A stretch of 64,000 nucleotides of DNA from Sagittula marina. GTDB lineage: Bacteria > Pseudomonadota > Alphaproteobacteria > Rhodobacterales > Rhodobacteraceae. The position numbers were made by a program, and so were the translations under genes. Where the stretch lies: positions 248,001-312,000 of the forward strand of contig NZ_JACIEJ010000006.1 in the NCBI RefSeq assembly GCF_014196795.1, written 5' to 3'. Below the pieces are notes generated by a model, which saw only the letters and a program-made list of their open reading frames with translations, ran no database searches and had not been told where the DNA came from. The first letter of the stretch is position 1, and each line of letters opens with the position of its first letter. Of this stretch, positions 17,631-26,948 are shown one piece after another.

Positions 17631-20414
17631 TCAGGTGATGCGTCCATGACAGTGTTTGAACTTGTCACCGGAGCCGCATGGGCAGGGATCGTTGCGGCCA
17701 GGGGAGCCCCACGTGGTGGGATCCGTCTCGTCGAAGTCGGGCGCGGCGCCGTCGGGAGCAGAACCGGTGGCTTGTGCCACGCCCGCAGCAGGTTGGGCTG
17801 AAAGACCGGCAGGCTCTGACGATGCAGGAGCGCCCTGGGCATCCGCGGCTGCTTGCGGTTGTTGCGCGGCCGCAGCGGCGCGTTGCATCGCTTCCTGCTG
17901 GGCGCGCAGTTCGGACATCATCTTCTGACGCTCTTCTTCGGTCATTGGCCGGACCTGAGCCAACTGTTGGGTCACGTCCTCGCGCAAACCATCGAGCAGG
18001 TTCTCAAACAGCTGGAACGCTTCGTTCTTGTATTCGTTCAGCGGGTCGCGCTGCGCATAGCTGCGGAAGCCCACAACCGAACGCAGATGCTCCAAAGTCA
18101 GCAGGTGTTCGCGCCATTTCTTGTCGATGGTCTGAAGCAAGAACTGCTTTTCGATGGAGCGCATTGTGTCGGCCCCAAAGGCGGCTTCCTTCTCGGCCAT
18201 GACCTTTGCCGTGAGGGTTTCCAGACGCAGTTTCACCTCGTCCTGATCGACGCCGTCTTCGTCCCCCCAGGTCATGACAGGCGCGTCAATGCCCAGCTTC
18301 TCGATGCAGGCGGCGTAAAGACCTTGCAGGTTCCACTGGTCGGCATAGCTGCGGGGCGGGCAGTAGATGTCCACCAGCTCGTCGATGACTTCTTCGCGCA
18401 TCTCGGTCGTGATCTCCGAGATGTCCTTGCTTTCCATGATCTCGCGACGCTGGGCAAAGATCACCTTGCGCTGGTCGTTCATTACATCGTCGAACTTCAG
18501 CAGCTGCTTGCGGATGTCGAAGTTGCGGCCTTCAACCTTGGCCTGCGCGCGCTCCAGCGATTTGTTCACCCAAGGGTGCACGATCGCTTCGCCTTCTTTC
18601 ATGCCCAGCGAAGACAGCACCTTGTCGAGCCGGTCAGATCCGAAGATCCGCATCAGGTCGTCTTCGAGGGACAGGAAGAACGACGAGCGCCCTGGGTCGC
18701 CCTGACGACCGGAACGGCCGCGCAGCTGGTTGTCGATCCGGCGCGATTCGTGACGTTCGGTCGCGAGCACGTACAGGCCACCCGCGTCCTTGACCGCCTG
18801 CTCGTCGGCGGTGTGCGCCTCTTCGATGCGGGCGCGGATCGCTTCGGGATCGCCGTCGGGGTCGGCGGCGATGGCCTCCATCACCTTGAAGTCGACGTTG
18901 CCGCCCAGTTTGATGTCCGTGCCGCGGCCAGCCATGTTGGTCGCGATGGTCACTGCGCCCAGTTTGCCGGCGTCAGCGACAATCTGCGCTTCTTGTTCGT
19001 GCTGGCGCGCGTTCAGCACGTTGTGCGGCAGGTTCGCCTGCGTCAGCAACTGGCTGAGCATCTCGGACTTCTCAATCGAGGTGGTGCCAACGAGGACGGG
19101 CTGGCCCTTGGCATGCGACTCGCCGATTTTCTTGACGATGGCGTCGTATTTTTCCTTCGCGGTGCGATAGACGGCATCATCGTCATCAATACGGGCGATA
19201 GGGCGGTTGGTCGGCACTTCGACCACGCCAAGACCGTAAATCTCCATGAACTCAGAGGCTTCTGTGACAGCCGTGCCGGTCATGCCGCCGAGCTTTTCGT
19301 ACAGACGGAAGTAGTTCTGGAACGTCACCGACGCCAGCGTGACGTTCTCCGGCTTGATCTCCACCGCTTCCTTGGCCTCGATCGCCTGATGCAGACCGTC
19401 GGACAGGCGGCGTCCGGCCATCATGCGGCCGGTGAATTCGTCGATCAGCATCACCTCGCCATCGCGGACGATGTAATCCTTGTCCTTCTGGAACAGCTTA
19501 TGGGCGCGGATCGCCTGGTTCACATGGTGGACGACAGTGGTGCTTTCGGGATCGTACAGCGACTGACCCTCGGGCAGCAGGCCACGCGCCTGAAGGTTCT
19601 CTTCGAGCCATTCGTTGCCTTCGTCGGTGAAGGTCACGTTGCGCGTCTTTTCGTCGACGCTGAAGTGATCGTCGTTCATTTCGGGGATCAACTTGTCCAC
19701 CGATTGGTACAGCTCGGAGCGGTCGTCCGCCGGACCGGAGATGATCAGCGGCGTCCGGGCTTCGTCAATCAGGATCGAGTCCACTTCGTCCACGATGGCA
19801 AAGTAGTGATCACGTTGATGCAGCTGCGAAATCTCGGACTTCATATTGTCGCGCAGGTAGTCAAAGCCCAACTCGTTGTTGGTCGCGTAGGTGATGTCGC
19901 AGGCGTAGGCCTCGGCCTTTTCGGCTTCGGGCTGGCGCGGGTAGATCGCGCCGGTGGTCAGACCCAGTGCGCCGTAAACATTGGACATCCATTCGGCGTC
20001 CCGCTTGGCGAGGTAGTCGTTCACGGTGACGATGTGCACGCCGCGCCCGGTCAGCGCGTTCAGATAGGCGGCAAAGGTCGACATCAGCGTCTTGCCTTCA
20101 CCGGTCTTCATTTCCGCAATGCTGCCTTGGTGCAGGAAAATCCCGCCCATCAGCTGCACGTCGAAGGCCCGCAAACCCAGCGCGCGCTTGGCGGCTTCGC
20201 GGCAGTTGGCGAAGGCTTCCGGCAGCAGGCTGTCGAGGCTTTCGCCGCCAGCCAGACGTTCCTTGAAATCAGCGGTCTTTGCGATCAGGCCGGCGTCGTC
20301 GAGTTTCTCGAACTCGGGCTCCAGCGCGTTGATCTTCTCCACCAAAGGGCGGGTCGCTTTGATCTTGCGGTCGTTCGGAGTGCCGAAGACCTTACGCGCG
20401 AATTTTCCCAACAT
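17631..20414 (-). CDS. secA: Preprotein translocase subunit SecA
   Basis: The motor ATPase that drives unfolded preproteins through SecYEG; 927 residues. The start at 20414 ([12 protein letters not shown]) is chosen because it matches the usual SecA N-terminus; an in-frame ATG at 20468 would add 18 unlikely residues. Walker A MKTGEGKT is at 102-109, [15 protein letters not shown] holds Walker B, and RGTDIKLGG and [10 protein letters not shown] are helicase motifs. The C-terminal tail ends in the zinc-binding [14 protein letters not shown] that contacts SecB and the ribosome. It is divergent from the PPIase gene with a 169-bp gap that must hold both promoters. Confidence 0.98.
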   Translation of the reverse strand: MLGKFARKVFGTPNDRKIKATRPLVEKINALEPEFEKLDDAGLIAKTADFKERLAGGESLDSLLPEAFANCREAAKRALGLRAFDVQLMGGIFLHQGSIAEMKTGEGKTLMSTFAAYLNALTGRGVHIVTVNDYLAKRDAEWMSNVYGALGLTTGAIYPRQPEAEKAEAYACDITYATNNELGFDYLRDNMKSEISQLHQRDHYFAIVDEVDSILIDEARTPLIISGPADDRSELYQSVDKLIPEMNDDHFSVDEKTRNVTFTDEGNEWLEENLQARGLLPEGQSLYDPESTTVVHHVNQAIRAHKLFQKDKDYIVRDGEVMLIDEFTGRMMAGRRLSDGLHQAIEAKEAVEIKPENVTLASVTFQNYFRLYEKLGGMTGTAVTEASEFMEIYGLGVVEVPTNRPIARIDDDDAVYRTAKEKYDAIVKKIGESHAKGQPVLVGTTSIEKSEMLSQLLTQANLPHNVLNARQHEQEAQIVADAGKLGAVTIATNMAGRGTDIKLGGNVDFKVMEAIAADPDGDPEAIRARIEEAHTADEQAVKDAGGLYVLATERHESRRIDNQLRGRSGRQGDPGRSSFFLSLEDDLMRIFGSDRLDKVLSSLGMKEGEAIVHPWVNKSLERAQAKVEGRNFDIRKQLLKFDDVMNDQRKVIFAQRREIMESKDISEITTEMREEVIDELVDIYCPPRSYADQWNLQGLYAACIEKLGIDAPVMTWGDEDGVDQDEVKLRLETLTAKVMAEKEAAFGADTMRSIEKQFLLQTIDKKWREHLLTLEHLRSVVGFRSYAQRDPLNEYKNEAFQLFENLLDGLREDVTQQLAQVRPMTEEERQKMMSELRAQQEAMQRAAAAAQQPQAAADAQGAPASSEPAGLSAQPAAGVAQATGSAPDGAAPDFDETDPTTWGSPGRNDPCPCGSGDKFKHCHGRIT

Positions 20415-20583
20415 GCCTGAGTACCTGTTCCCGGTTTCGTGTGCGGCATCTGCTTGCCCGCCTCGCACCGAGCCAATACACAGGCCAAGAGACCGGCCAC
20501 GCAGGGCCCTTGCGGCATGTAAGCGGCAGGCCGGACAGTGTCAATGTTCCCGCAGGTATAGGCTTGCGGATGAGGAGGACGGT

Positions 20584-21537
20584 ATGACGAAAACCACACG
20601 AGATCTGCGCCTGAGCGCCGCGCTTCTGGCAGCGATGCTGGCGATGCCTGTTGCATCTTGGGCCGAAAGCCACGGTGGCGATGATGATTCCGCCATGACC
20701 GAAGATCACGGCACAGCCGCGGCTGCTCCCAGCCCGCAGGAAACCGCGCCCGTCGTTGGCAAAGAGGCGCTGGATCAGGTGGTTGGCACAGTGGGGGACA
20801 CGCAGATCACGGTGGGTCACATGATCGTGGCCAAGGCATCGCTGCCACAGCAGTATCAATCCATCCCTGACGAACAACTGTGGGACAGCCTGTTGGAGCA
20901 ACTGATCCAGCAAGAGGTGCTGGCCCAGTCCGGCGATGCAAAGGAAACGCCGCTGGTCCGACTGTCGCTGGAAAACGAGAGCCGGTCCCTGATGGCTGCC
21001 GTTGCCATCACAGCCGTCGCAGATCGCGCGGTCAATGACGACCGCATTACGGACATTTACAAGCGCGATTACGTCGATGTGGAGCAGGGCAAGGAATTCA
21101 ACGCCTCACATATTTTGCTCGAGTCCGAAGAAGAGGCCCTCGCGGTTCTCGAAGAGGTCAAGGGCGGTGCGGAATTCGCGCAGGTGGCGCGTGAGAAATC
21201 CACCGGCCCGTCCGGCCCGAACGGTGGCTCGCTGGGCTGGTTCAGCTCTGGCATGATGGTCGAACCCTTTCAGGTGGCCGTGGACTCGATGGCCCCCGGT
21301 GACGTGACCGGACCGATCGAGACCCAATTCGGCTGGCATGTGATCAAGCTGAACGACACCCGCTCCCTCACGGCACCGTCGCTCGAAGACGTGCGCGCGG
21401 AGATCGTGCAGAAGGTGCAGCAAGAAGCCGTCGAAAAGCACATCGACGACCTGATGCGCAAAACCGATGTCAGCCGCGCACCGCAGATCTCGGTCGATCC
21501 GTCGATCCTGTCGCAAACCGACCTTCTGGAGAACTGA
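20584..21537 (+). CDS. Periplasmic peptidylprolyl isomerase, parvulin (PpiC/SurA) type
   Basis: A 317-residue foldase. The N-terminal signal peptide has a hydrophobic core LSAALLAAMLAMP and a cleavage site near SWAES. An Ala/Asp-rich linker follows, then a SurA-N-like helical region. The parvulin domain spans about 165-270 (NASHILLESEEEA, GPSGPNGGSLGWFSSGMMV, QFGWHVIKLNDTR). It probably helps outer-membrane or periplasmic proteins to fold, fitting its place opposite secA. The start at 20584 is supported by GAGGAGG 6 nt upstream. The stop lies 2 nt before argJ, so the two may be co-transcribed. Confidence 0.93.
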   Translation: MTKTTRDLRLSAALLAAMLAMPVASWAESHGGDDDSAMTEDHGTAAAAPSPQETAPVVGKEALDQVVGTVGDTQITVGHMIVAKASLPQQYQSIPDEQLWDSLLEQLIQQEVLAQSGDAKETPLVRLSLENESRSLMAAVAITAVADRAVNDDRITDIYKRDYVDVEQGKEFNASHILLESEEEALAVLEEVKGGAEFAQVAREKSTGPSGPNGGSLGWFSSGMMVEPFQVAVDSMAPGDVTGPIETQFGWHVIKLNDTRSLTAPSLEDVRAEIVQKVQQEAVEKHIDDLMRKTDVSRAPQISVDPSILSQTDLLEN

Positions 21538-21539
21538 AA

Positions 21540-22754
21540 ATGACAGTGTCCCCGCTGGCCCCGGCGGCCTTTCCCGAGCTTCCCGTCATCGAAGGCGTGC
21601 GGTTCGCCGCCGTCGCCGCGGGGATAAAATACAAAGGGCGCGACGATGTGATGCTCGCGCTTCTTGATCCGGGCAGCGTCGTGGCGGGGGTCTTCACCCG
21701 CTCCGCCACGCGCTCCGCACCGGTTCTGGACTGTCAGGCCAAGCTGGGCACTGACAGCGATCAAGGTGCTGCATTCCTTGTGAATTCCGGCAACTCCAAT
21801 GCCTTCACCGGGAAGGCGGGCGACGGTTCTGTCGCCGCCATCTGCAAGGCTGTGGCCGAGGCCACCAAGCTGCCGGAGACCCGCATCTTCACCTCCTCCA
21901 CCGGCGTGATCGGCCAGCCGCTGCCGCATGACCGCATCATTGCAAAGCTGGACGAGGCCGTATCGGCCCTGTCGCGCCACGACTTGGCAGCCTCGGCTAA
22001 GGCGATCATGACCACCGACACCTTCCCCAAGGGCGCCGCGCGCGAAATCATGGTGGACGGCAAGCCGGTGAAGATCGCAGGCGTGGCCAAAGGGTCCGGC
22101 ATGATTGCGCCGGATATGGCGACCATGTTGGTCTACGTCTTTACCGACGCGAAAATCAGTCGCGCCGCCTTGCAAGAGATCGTCTCCAACGCCAATGCGC
22201 GCACCTTCAACAACATCACCGTGGACAGCGACACCTCCACCTCTGACACGTTGCTGATGGCGGCCACAGGCGCGTCCGGCGTGTCTGTCGAAGGCAATGC
22301 TGACTTCGCCACGGCGGTGGAGGACGTTTTCCGCGACCTTGCCCACCTCGTGGTGAAGGACGGCGAAGGCGCGACCAAATTCGTCACTGTGAATGTCACA
22401 GGTGCCGCCACTGACGAAGATGCCCGCACGCACGCCTTGTCCATCGCCAACTCCCCGCTGGTGAAAACCGCAATTGCCGGCGAAGACCCCAATTGGGGCC
22501 GTATCGTCATGGCTGTGGGCAAATCCGGCGCCAAGGCAGACCGCGATGCGCTCACCATCCGGTTCGGGAACATCCTCGTGGCGGAAAAGGGCTGGGTCTC
22601 TCCCGACTATCAAGAGGAACAGGGCGCTGCCGTCATGAAGCAGCCGGAAATCAGCATCGACGTCGACATTGGCCTCGGTCACGGCGCGGCCACCGTCTGG
22701 ACCTGCGACCTCACCCACGGCTATATCTCAATCAACGCAGATTACCGTTCATAA
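21540..22754 (+). CDS. argJ: Bifunctional ornithine acetyltransferase/N-acetylglutamate synthase ArgJ
   Basis: Recycles the acetyl group in arginine biosynthesis (N-acetylornithine plus glutamate gives ornithine plus N-acetylglutamate). The 404-residue precursor carries the self-cleavage segment KGSGMIAPDMATMLVYVFTD, where the Thr after Ala becomes the N-terminal nucleophile of the beta chain. NSGNSNAFTG and the C-terminal LTHGYISINADYRS are also typical. Cytoplasmic. The ATG lies 2 nt after the PPIase stop. A terminator follows at 22763. Confidence 0.97.
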   Translation: MTVSPLAPAAFPELPVIEGVRFAAVAAGIKYKGRDDVMLALLDPGSVVAGVFTRSATRSAPVLDCQAKLGTDSDQGAAFLVNSGNSNAFTGKAGDGSVAAICKAVAEATKLPETRIFTSSTGVIGQPLPHDRIIAKLDEAVSALSRHDLAASAKAIMTTDTFPKGAAREIMVDGKPVKIAGVAKGSGMIAPDMATMLVYVFTDAKISRAALQEIVSNANARTFNNITVDSDTSTSDTLLMAATGASGVSVEGNADFATAVEDVFRDLAHLVVKDGEGATKFVTVNVTGAATDEDARTHALSIANSPLVKTAIAGEDPNWGRIVMAVGKSGAKADRDALTIRFGNILVAEKGWVSPDYQEEQGAAVMKQPEISIDVDIGLGHGAATVWTCDLTHGYISINADYRS

Positions 22755-22762
22755 GCAACAGT

Positions 22763-22790
22763 GAAGCAGGGTGCCACGCCCTGCTTCTTT
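22763..22790 (+). terminator. Intrinsic terminator after argJ
   Basis: GAAGCAGGG (22763-22771) pairs perfectly with CCCTGCTTC (22779-22787), followed by TTT. The T-run is short, so termination may be partial. Confidence 0.6.
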
Positions 22791-22877
22791 GCTTCCCAAT
22801 GACCTCCGGGGGAGGGGCGGGGAAAAGCACCCGTCGCTGCGCACAGCACAGTCCTCCTGTCACTACAGGACAGTATC

Positions 22878-23276
22878 ATGAAAATCATCCTCGTATCCGC
22901 CGTCGCGCTTATTGATCCCGATGGCCGGATCCTTTTGGCTCAACGTCCCGCCGGCAAGTCCATGGCTGGTCTGTGGGAGTTTCCGGGCGGCAAGGTCGAG
23001 CCCGGCGAAACCCCCGAGGCGGCGCTGGTGCGCGAATTGGAAGAAGAGCTGGGCATCGAGACATGGGACAGCTGCCTTGCGCCACTGACCTTCGCGTCGC
23101 ACAGCTATGACGACTTCCATCTGCTGATGCCGCTGTTTGCCTGCCGAAAGTGGAAGGGCACGCCGCAATCGCGCGAAGGTCAGGCGCTGAAATGGGTCCG
23201 GGCAAACGCGCTCAAGGACTATCCCATGCCGCCAGCCGACGTCCCCCTGATACCGATTCTCCGCGACTGGCTGTAA
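22878..23276 (+). CDS. mutT: 8-oxo-dGTP diphosphatase MutT
   Basis: Nudix hydrolase of 132 residues that removes oxidised dGTP from the nucleotide pool. The Nudix box starts at GGKVEPGETPEAALVREL and continues EEELGIE, the complete G-x5-E-x7-REUxEExGU pattern. The N-terminal strand ALIDPDGRILLAQRP and the length match MutT rather than other Nudix families. It sits downstream of the argJ terminator, as in many Rhodobacterales. Confidence 0.92.
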   Translation: MKIILVSAVALIDPDGRILLAQRPAGKSMAGLWEFPGGKVEPGETPEAALVRELEEELGIETWDSCLAPLTFASHSYDDFHLLMPLFACRKWKGTPQSREGQALKWVRANALKDYPMPPADVPLIPILRDWL

Positions 23277-23323
23277 AGCCGTTGCAAATTCACAGACAAA
23301 ACGCTCGACAGGGCGTGTTTGTT

Positions 23324-23384
23324 GAAAATTTCATCGCGTTTTGGGGTCTCTGCATATGATTGATGCATCAATCGTGAAATTTTC
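23324..23384. promoter_or_regulatory. Nested inverted repeats around a perfect 16-bp palindrome
   Basis: GATTGATGCATCAATC (23358-23373) is a perfect palindrome. It lies inside a larger pair of perfect 10-bp arms, GAAAATTTCA (23324-23333) and TGAAATTTTC (23375-23384). The block is AT-rich in a GC-rich region and lies 77 nt before the ATG of the 42-residue gene. It looks like a protein-binding operator or a structured leader; nothing identifies the factor. Confidence 0.5.
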
Positions 23385-23460
23385 GTGACTTAAGGCTGTA
23401 GCAATAATCTTGCGTTAGCTTTATCAAAGAAGAGGCAATGCACGTTTGGGAGGAAGAAAC

Positions 23461-23589
23461 ATGCTGAAAACCATCACGATCGGTAACTATGTGTCTGTTC
23501 AGGGCTTGCTGGAAAAGACACTTCCAGATGGCCGTGTTTCTGTCCGCGTTGGTGAAAGCACCTACACCGGACGCCTCGTCGCAGGCTGA
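23461..23589 (+). CDS. Small protein of 42 residues
   Basis: A short gene starting MLKTITIGNYVSVQG and ending YTGRLVAG. The ribosome site GGGAGGAAG lies 4 nt before the ATG, among the strongest in the window, and an intrinsic terminator follows 60 nt after the stop, so this is a self-contained transcription unit. The predicted chain is a series of short beta strands with a KTLPDGRVSVRVGE hairpin, like a tiny barrel. I recall similar short proteins in Rhodobacterales genomes but no function. Upstream palindromes suggest it is tightly regulated. Confidence 0.7.
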   Translation: MLKTITIGNYVSVQGLLEKTLPDGRVSVRVGESTYTGRLVAG

Positions 23590-23649
23590 ACCGCCCTGAC
23601 GTTAGAACGCAGTTGGACGCCGACTGGCGCTCCATCACCAATGTATCCG

Positions 23650-23679
23650 AAGGCCTCCGATATCCCGGGGGCCTTTTTT
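23650..23679 (+). terminator. Intrinsic terminator after the 42-residue gene
   Basis: AAGGCC (23650-23655) pairs with GGCCTT (23670-23675), with CC/GG continuing the stem after a one-base bulge, followed by TTTTTT (23674-23679). A clean plus-strand terminator. Confidence 0.8.
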
Positions 23680-23715
23680 GATTTCGGTGTCCGGACGTTG
23701 TTCTCTGGCAAAGGA

Positions 23716-23745
23716 AAAGGCCGCGCTCCTGGAAGCGCGGCCTTT
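23716..23745 (-). terminator. Intrinsic terminator of the rimP-nusA-infB operon
   Basis: AAAGGCCGCGC (23716-23726) and GCGCGGCCTTT (23735-23745) form a perfect 11-bp stem 22 nt beyond the infB stop. Read on the minus strand, the stem ends CCTTTTCC, giving a short T tract. Confidence 0.8.
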
Positions 23746-23767
23746 GTTCTTTCAGATGTATACGCGA

Positions 23768-26287
23768 TCAGTCGAGCGTACGAACGATCTCTTCACGCTC
23801 GAAGATTTCGATGACGTCGCCAGCGCGCACATCTTCATAGTTCTCGAACGCCATACCGCATTCTTGTCCGGACTGAACCTCAGCCACTTCGTCTTTGAAG
23901 CGTTTGAGCGTTTTCAGCGTGCCCTCGTGGATAACGACGTTGTCGCGGAGCAGGCGAACGCCTGCGGATCGACGTGCGACACCCTCGGTGACGAGACAGC
24001 CCGCAACCTTACCAACGTGGGAGACCTTGAAGACGTCCTTGATGTTGGCATAGCCGATGAAGTTCTCGCGCACTTCGTTGGACAGCAGGCCAGAGGCCGC
24101 CTTCTTCACGTCGTCCACGAGGTCGTAGATCACCGAGTAGTAACGGATCTCCACGCCCTTCTGGTTGGCGGCATTCCGCGCCGGTGCGTTGGCACGGACG
24201 TTGAAGCCGATGACCGGGCAGCCCGATGCTTCGGCCAGGCCGACATCGGATTCCGTGATGGCACCAACACCCGAGTGCAGTACGCGGACGCGCACCTCGT
24301 CGTTGCCGATCTTTTCCATCGCCTGCGTGATCGCCTCGGCAGAGCCCTGCACGTCGGACTTCACCAGAATTGGCAGCTCGGAGACAGTTTCGTCTTCCTT
24401 CGCCTTCTGGAGAAGCTGATCCAACGTCGTCGCAGCACCAGCTGCAGCGCGCTTTTCCTTGGCGGCGTGAGCGCGATATTCTGCGATCTCACGAGCCTGA
24501 GAATCTGTCGACGTCACGTTCAGAACGTCGCCGGCTTCAGGCGTGCCGTTGAGGCCAAGAACCTCGACAGGAACAGAAGGTCCGGCTTCGGACACGCGCT
24601 CACCCTGGTCGTTGATCAGCGCACGGACCTTACCGTACTGCTCGCCCACAACAAAAATGTCGCCTTGCTTCAGCGTACCGCGTTGCACAAGAACGGTGGC
24701 CACGGGACCGCGACCCACGTCAAGCTGCGCCTCGATCACCGCGCCTTCGGCGGGGCGGTTCGGATTGGCTTTCAGTTCCAGCAGTTCTGCCTGAAGCGCG
24801 ATAGCTTCGAGCAGTTGGTCAAGCCCCTGACCCGTCTGGGCCGAGACTTCGACGTCCTGCACTTCACCAGACATCGCTTCCACCACAACTTCGTGCTGGA
24901 GCAGATCCGTGCGCACCTTGGTCGGGTTCGCGGACGGTTTGTCGATCTTGTTGATCGCCACGATCATCGGCACGTTGGCCGCTTTCGCGTGGCTGATCGC
25001 CTCGACGGTCTGCGGCATCACGGCGTCATCTGCCGCAACAACGAGAACAACAATGTCCGTCACCTGAGCCCCGCGCGAGCGCATGGAGGTGAAGGCCGCG
25101 TGGCCAGGCGTGTCGAGGAAGGACAGAACCTGTCCGTCCTTGGTCGTCACCTGATAGGCGCCGATGTGCTGGGTGATGCCACCCGCCTCACCGGAGGTCA
25201 CGTTGGTCTGGCGGATCGCGTCAAGCAGCGATGTCTTCCCGTGGTCAACGTGGCCCATGATCGTGATGACCGGGGGACGGGGCTGCAGGTCTTCTTCCTT
25301 GTCTTCGATGGCCTGAATGACGTCTTCGACGTCGGCATCAGAGACGCGGACAACCTTGTGGCCGAATTCCTCGATGATCAGTTCCGCAGTATCTGCGTCG
25401 ATCGACTGGTTCTGGGTCGCCATGATGCCACTGTTCATCAGAGACTTCACAACATCGCCAACGCGCTCTGCCATACGGTTTGCCAGCTCCGCGACGGTGA
25501 TCGCCTCGGGCAGTCTGACGTCGCGCACGACCTTTTCACGTTGCTGCTGACCGCCCATCGCCTTCTGACGCGCACGCTCTTGCTTGCGCTTCATTGCGGC
25601 CATGGATTTCTGACGACCACCTTCGCCACCGGACAGAGCCTGGTTCAGCGTCAGTTTGCCGGCACGGCGTCCGCCGTCCTTGGCGCCACCACGACCACGG
25701 CTGCGGTCGTCCTTGTCACCATCGCGACGCGGCGCGGTTGCGCCCGGCTTGGCGTCAGGTCCGCGCGGTGCCTTGCGGGCTGCATCCTCGGGGGCCGGTT
25801 GAGCGGCGGCTGCGGCAGCTGCCTTGGCCTTCTGCTCTTCGGCTTCCTTGGCTTCGCGGATCTTGCGCTCTTCTTCCTCGGCCTTGCGCTTGAGCGCTTC
25901 CTCGGCTTCGCGCTGTTCGCGTTCCTTCAGTTCCTTCTCGGCCCGAAGACGTTCGCGCTCCTCAGTGCGGCGCTTGTCCTCTGCCTCGCGCGCGGCGGTC
26001 TCATCGGCCTCGCGCGCCCGTGCTGCCTGAAGTGCCTTCAGGCGGCGTTCCATCTCCGCGTCGGAAATCCCGGCGGGGCGTTTACCACCCGAGCCGCCCA
26101 CAGGACCGCCCTTGCCGCCGCCCGCAGCGCCAGCGGCACCGGGCTTCGGCACCACGACGCGCTTGCGCTTGGTTTCCACCACGACATTCTTGGTGCGTCC
26201 ATGGGAGAAGCTCTGCTTCACGCTGCCTGACCGGCCGCCACCACTACCACGCACACCCAGAGTTTTCTTGCCGTCGTTATCGCTCAT
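23768..26287 (-). CDS. infB: Translation initiation factor IF-2
   Basis: GTPase that delivers initiator tRNA to the 30S subunit; 839 residues. The N-terminus has the alphaproteobacterial pattern [21 protein letters not shown] long charged Ala/Glu/Arg-rich linker (about 60-220) follows, then IF2-N. The G domain has [11 protein letters not shown] (G1), DTPGHAAF (G3) and NKIDKP (G4). The C-terminal domains bind fMet-tRNA ([19 protein letters not shown]). It is the last gene of the operon, 9 nt after ylxR, and is followed by a strong terminator. Confidence 0.98.
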   Translation of the reverse strand: MSDNDGKKTLGVRGSGGGRSGSVKQSFSHGRTKNVVVETKRKRVVVPKPGAAGAAGGGKGGPVGGSGGKRPAGISDAEMERRLKALQAARAREADETAAREAEDKRRTEERERLRAEKELKEREQREAEEALKRKAEEEERKIREAKEAEEQKAKAAAAAAAQPAPEDAARKAPRGPDAKPGATAPRRDGDKDDRSRGRGGAKDGGRRAGKLTLNQALSGGEGGRQKSMAAMKRKQERARQKAMGGQQQREKVVRDVRLPEAITVAELANRMAERVGDVVKSLMNSGIMATQNQSIDADTAELIIEEFGHKVVRVSDADVEDVIQAIEDKEEDLQPRPPVITIMGHVDHGKTSLLDAIRQTNVTSGEAGGITQHIGAYQVTTKDGQVLSFLDTPGHAAFTSMRSRGAQVTDIVVLVVAADDAVMPQTVEAISHAKAANVPMIVAINKIDKPSANPTKVRTDLLQHEVVVEAMSGEVQDVEVSAQTGQGLDQLLEAIALQAELLELKANPNRPAEGAVIEAQLDVGRGPVATVLVQRGTLKQGDIFVVGEQYGKVRALINDQGERVSEAGPSVPVEVLGLNGTPEAGDVLNVTSTDSQAREIAEYRAHAAKEKRAAAGAATTLDQLLQKAKEDETVSELPILVKSDVQGSAEAITQAMEKIGNDEVRVRVLHSGVGAITESDVGLAEASGCPVIGFNVRANAPARNAANQKGVEIRYYSVIYDLVDDVKKAASGLLSNEVRENFIGYANIKDVFKVSHVGKVAGCLVTEGVARRSAGVRLLRDNVVIHEGTLKTLKRFKDEVAEVQSGQECGMAFENYEDVRAGDVIEIFEREEIVRTLD

Positions 26288-26296
26288 AAAACGTAT

Positions 26297-26944
26297 TCAT
26301 CCTTTCCGGCGGGACTTGCCGCCGCGATCACCCGATGTCGTCGCCGGTTGCGATGGACTCCGGAATCCCTTCAAGCGCATGGCTTCCTCTACAATACGCG
26401 GAACGAGTCCACCAGAGCCAAGCGCGGCGTGTATCACAGTTTGTCGACCAAAGGCCGCCCCCAGTTCATCTGCGGACAGCCAGCCGATGTATCGCCCGCC
26501 ATACGGCGTGCTTAATTTCGTTTTGCCCCGACCCGAGCCGTCTTCGGCCTGAATCAGCACGGAGGCTTCCTCCGACTGGAGCATCGCCTTCACTTTTTCG
26601 TACCCGGCGATGGCATCCCCTGATCGGCGTGCCAGCGAGATCAAATCGATCACGCGTTTCACCAGCATCTGTTCCAGAAGATCCGTAAGCCCCTCCGGGA
26701 CCGTAACCGGCTGTTTGGCACCCCGGGCGAAAAGATTCTTTTTCGCCGCGAGGTCCAGCGCAGTCCGTTCGGAAGAGACATATAAACCTCTTCCCGGCAG
26801 TTTTCCAGCCAGATCGGGCACGACCCGTGCGTCAGGGCTGACGACGAAGCGGATCAGCCCGCTTTTCGGCTGTACTTCGCCTGTGGCAAGGCACTTCCGT
26901 TCCGGCCCGTCGTCATTGTGTTTTTCGCTGCCCCCTCGGGTCAA
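26297..26944 (-). CDS. YlxR/RnpM-family RNA-binding protein fused to an L7Ae-like domain
   Basis: A 215-residue protein. The N-terminal YlxR (DUF448) domain has RKCLATGEVQPKSGLIRFV and GRGLYVS; the second half (about 105-190) looks like an L7Ae/eL30-type RNA-binding domain, as in many alphaproteobacteria. I place the start at a TTG (26944), 4 nt after the nusA stop, because GGAGGAG sits 7 nt upstream inside the end of nusA. The longer frame from an ATG at 27007 would overlap nusA by 59 nt and has no ribosome site. It lies between nusA and infB, the standard site for ylxR, and probably binds RNase P RNA or another structured RNA. Confidence 0.85.
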   Translation of the reverse strand: MTRGGSEKHNDDGPERKCLATGEVQPKSGLIRFVVSPDARVVPDLAGKLPGRGLYVSSERTALDLAAKKNLFARGAKQPVTVPEGLTDLLEQMLVKRVIDLISLARRSGDAIAGYEKVKAMLQSEEASVLIQAEDGSGRGKTKLSTPYGGRYIGWLSADELGAAFGRQTVIHAALGSGGLVPRIVEEAMRLKGFRSPSQPATTSGDRGGKSRRKG

Positions 26945-26948
26945 TCGC

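Noticed and set aside
17853-20420. 855-codon plus-strand open frame opposite secA
   Set aside because: Antisense shadow of a clear SecA protein in GC-rich DNA; translation is His/Val/Leu/Arg-rich without any motif.
23678-26230. 850-codon plus-strand open frame opposite infB
   Set aside because: Shadow of IF-2; composition follows the complementary codon bias and nothing in it resembles a domain.
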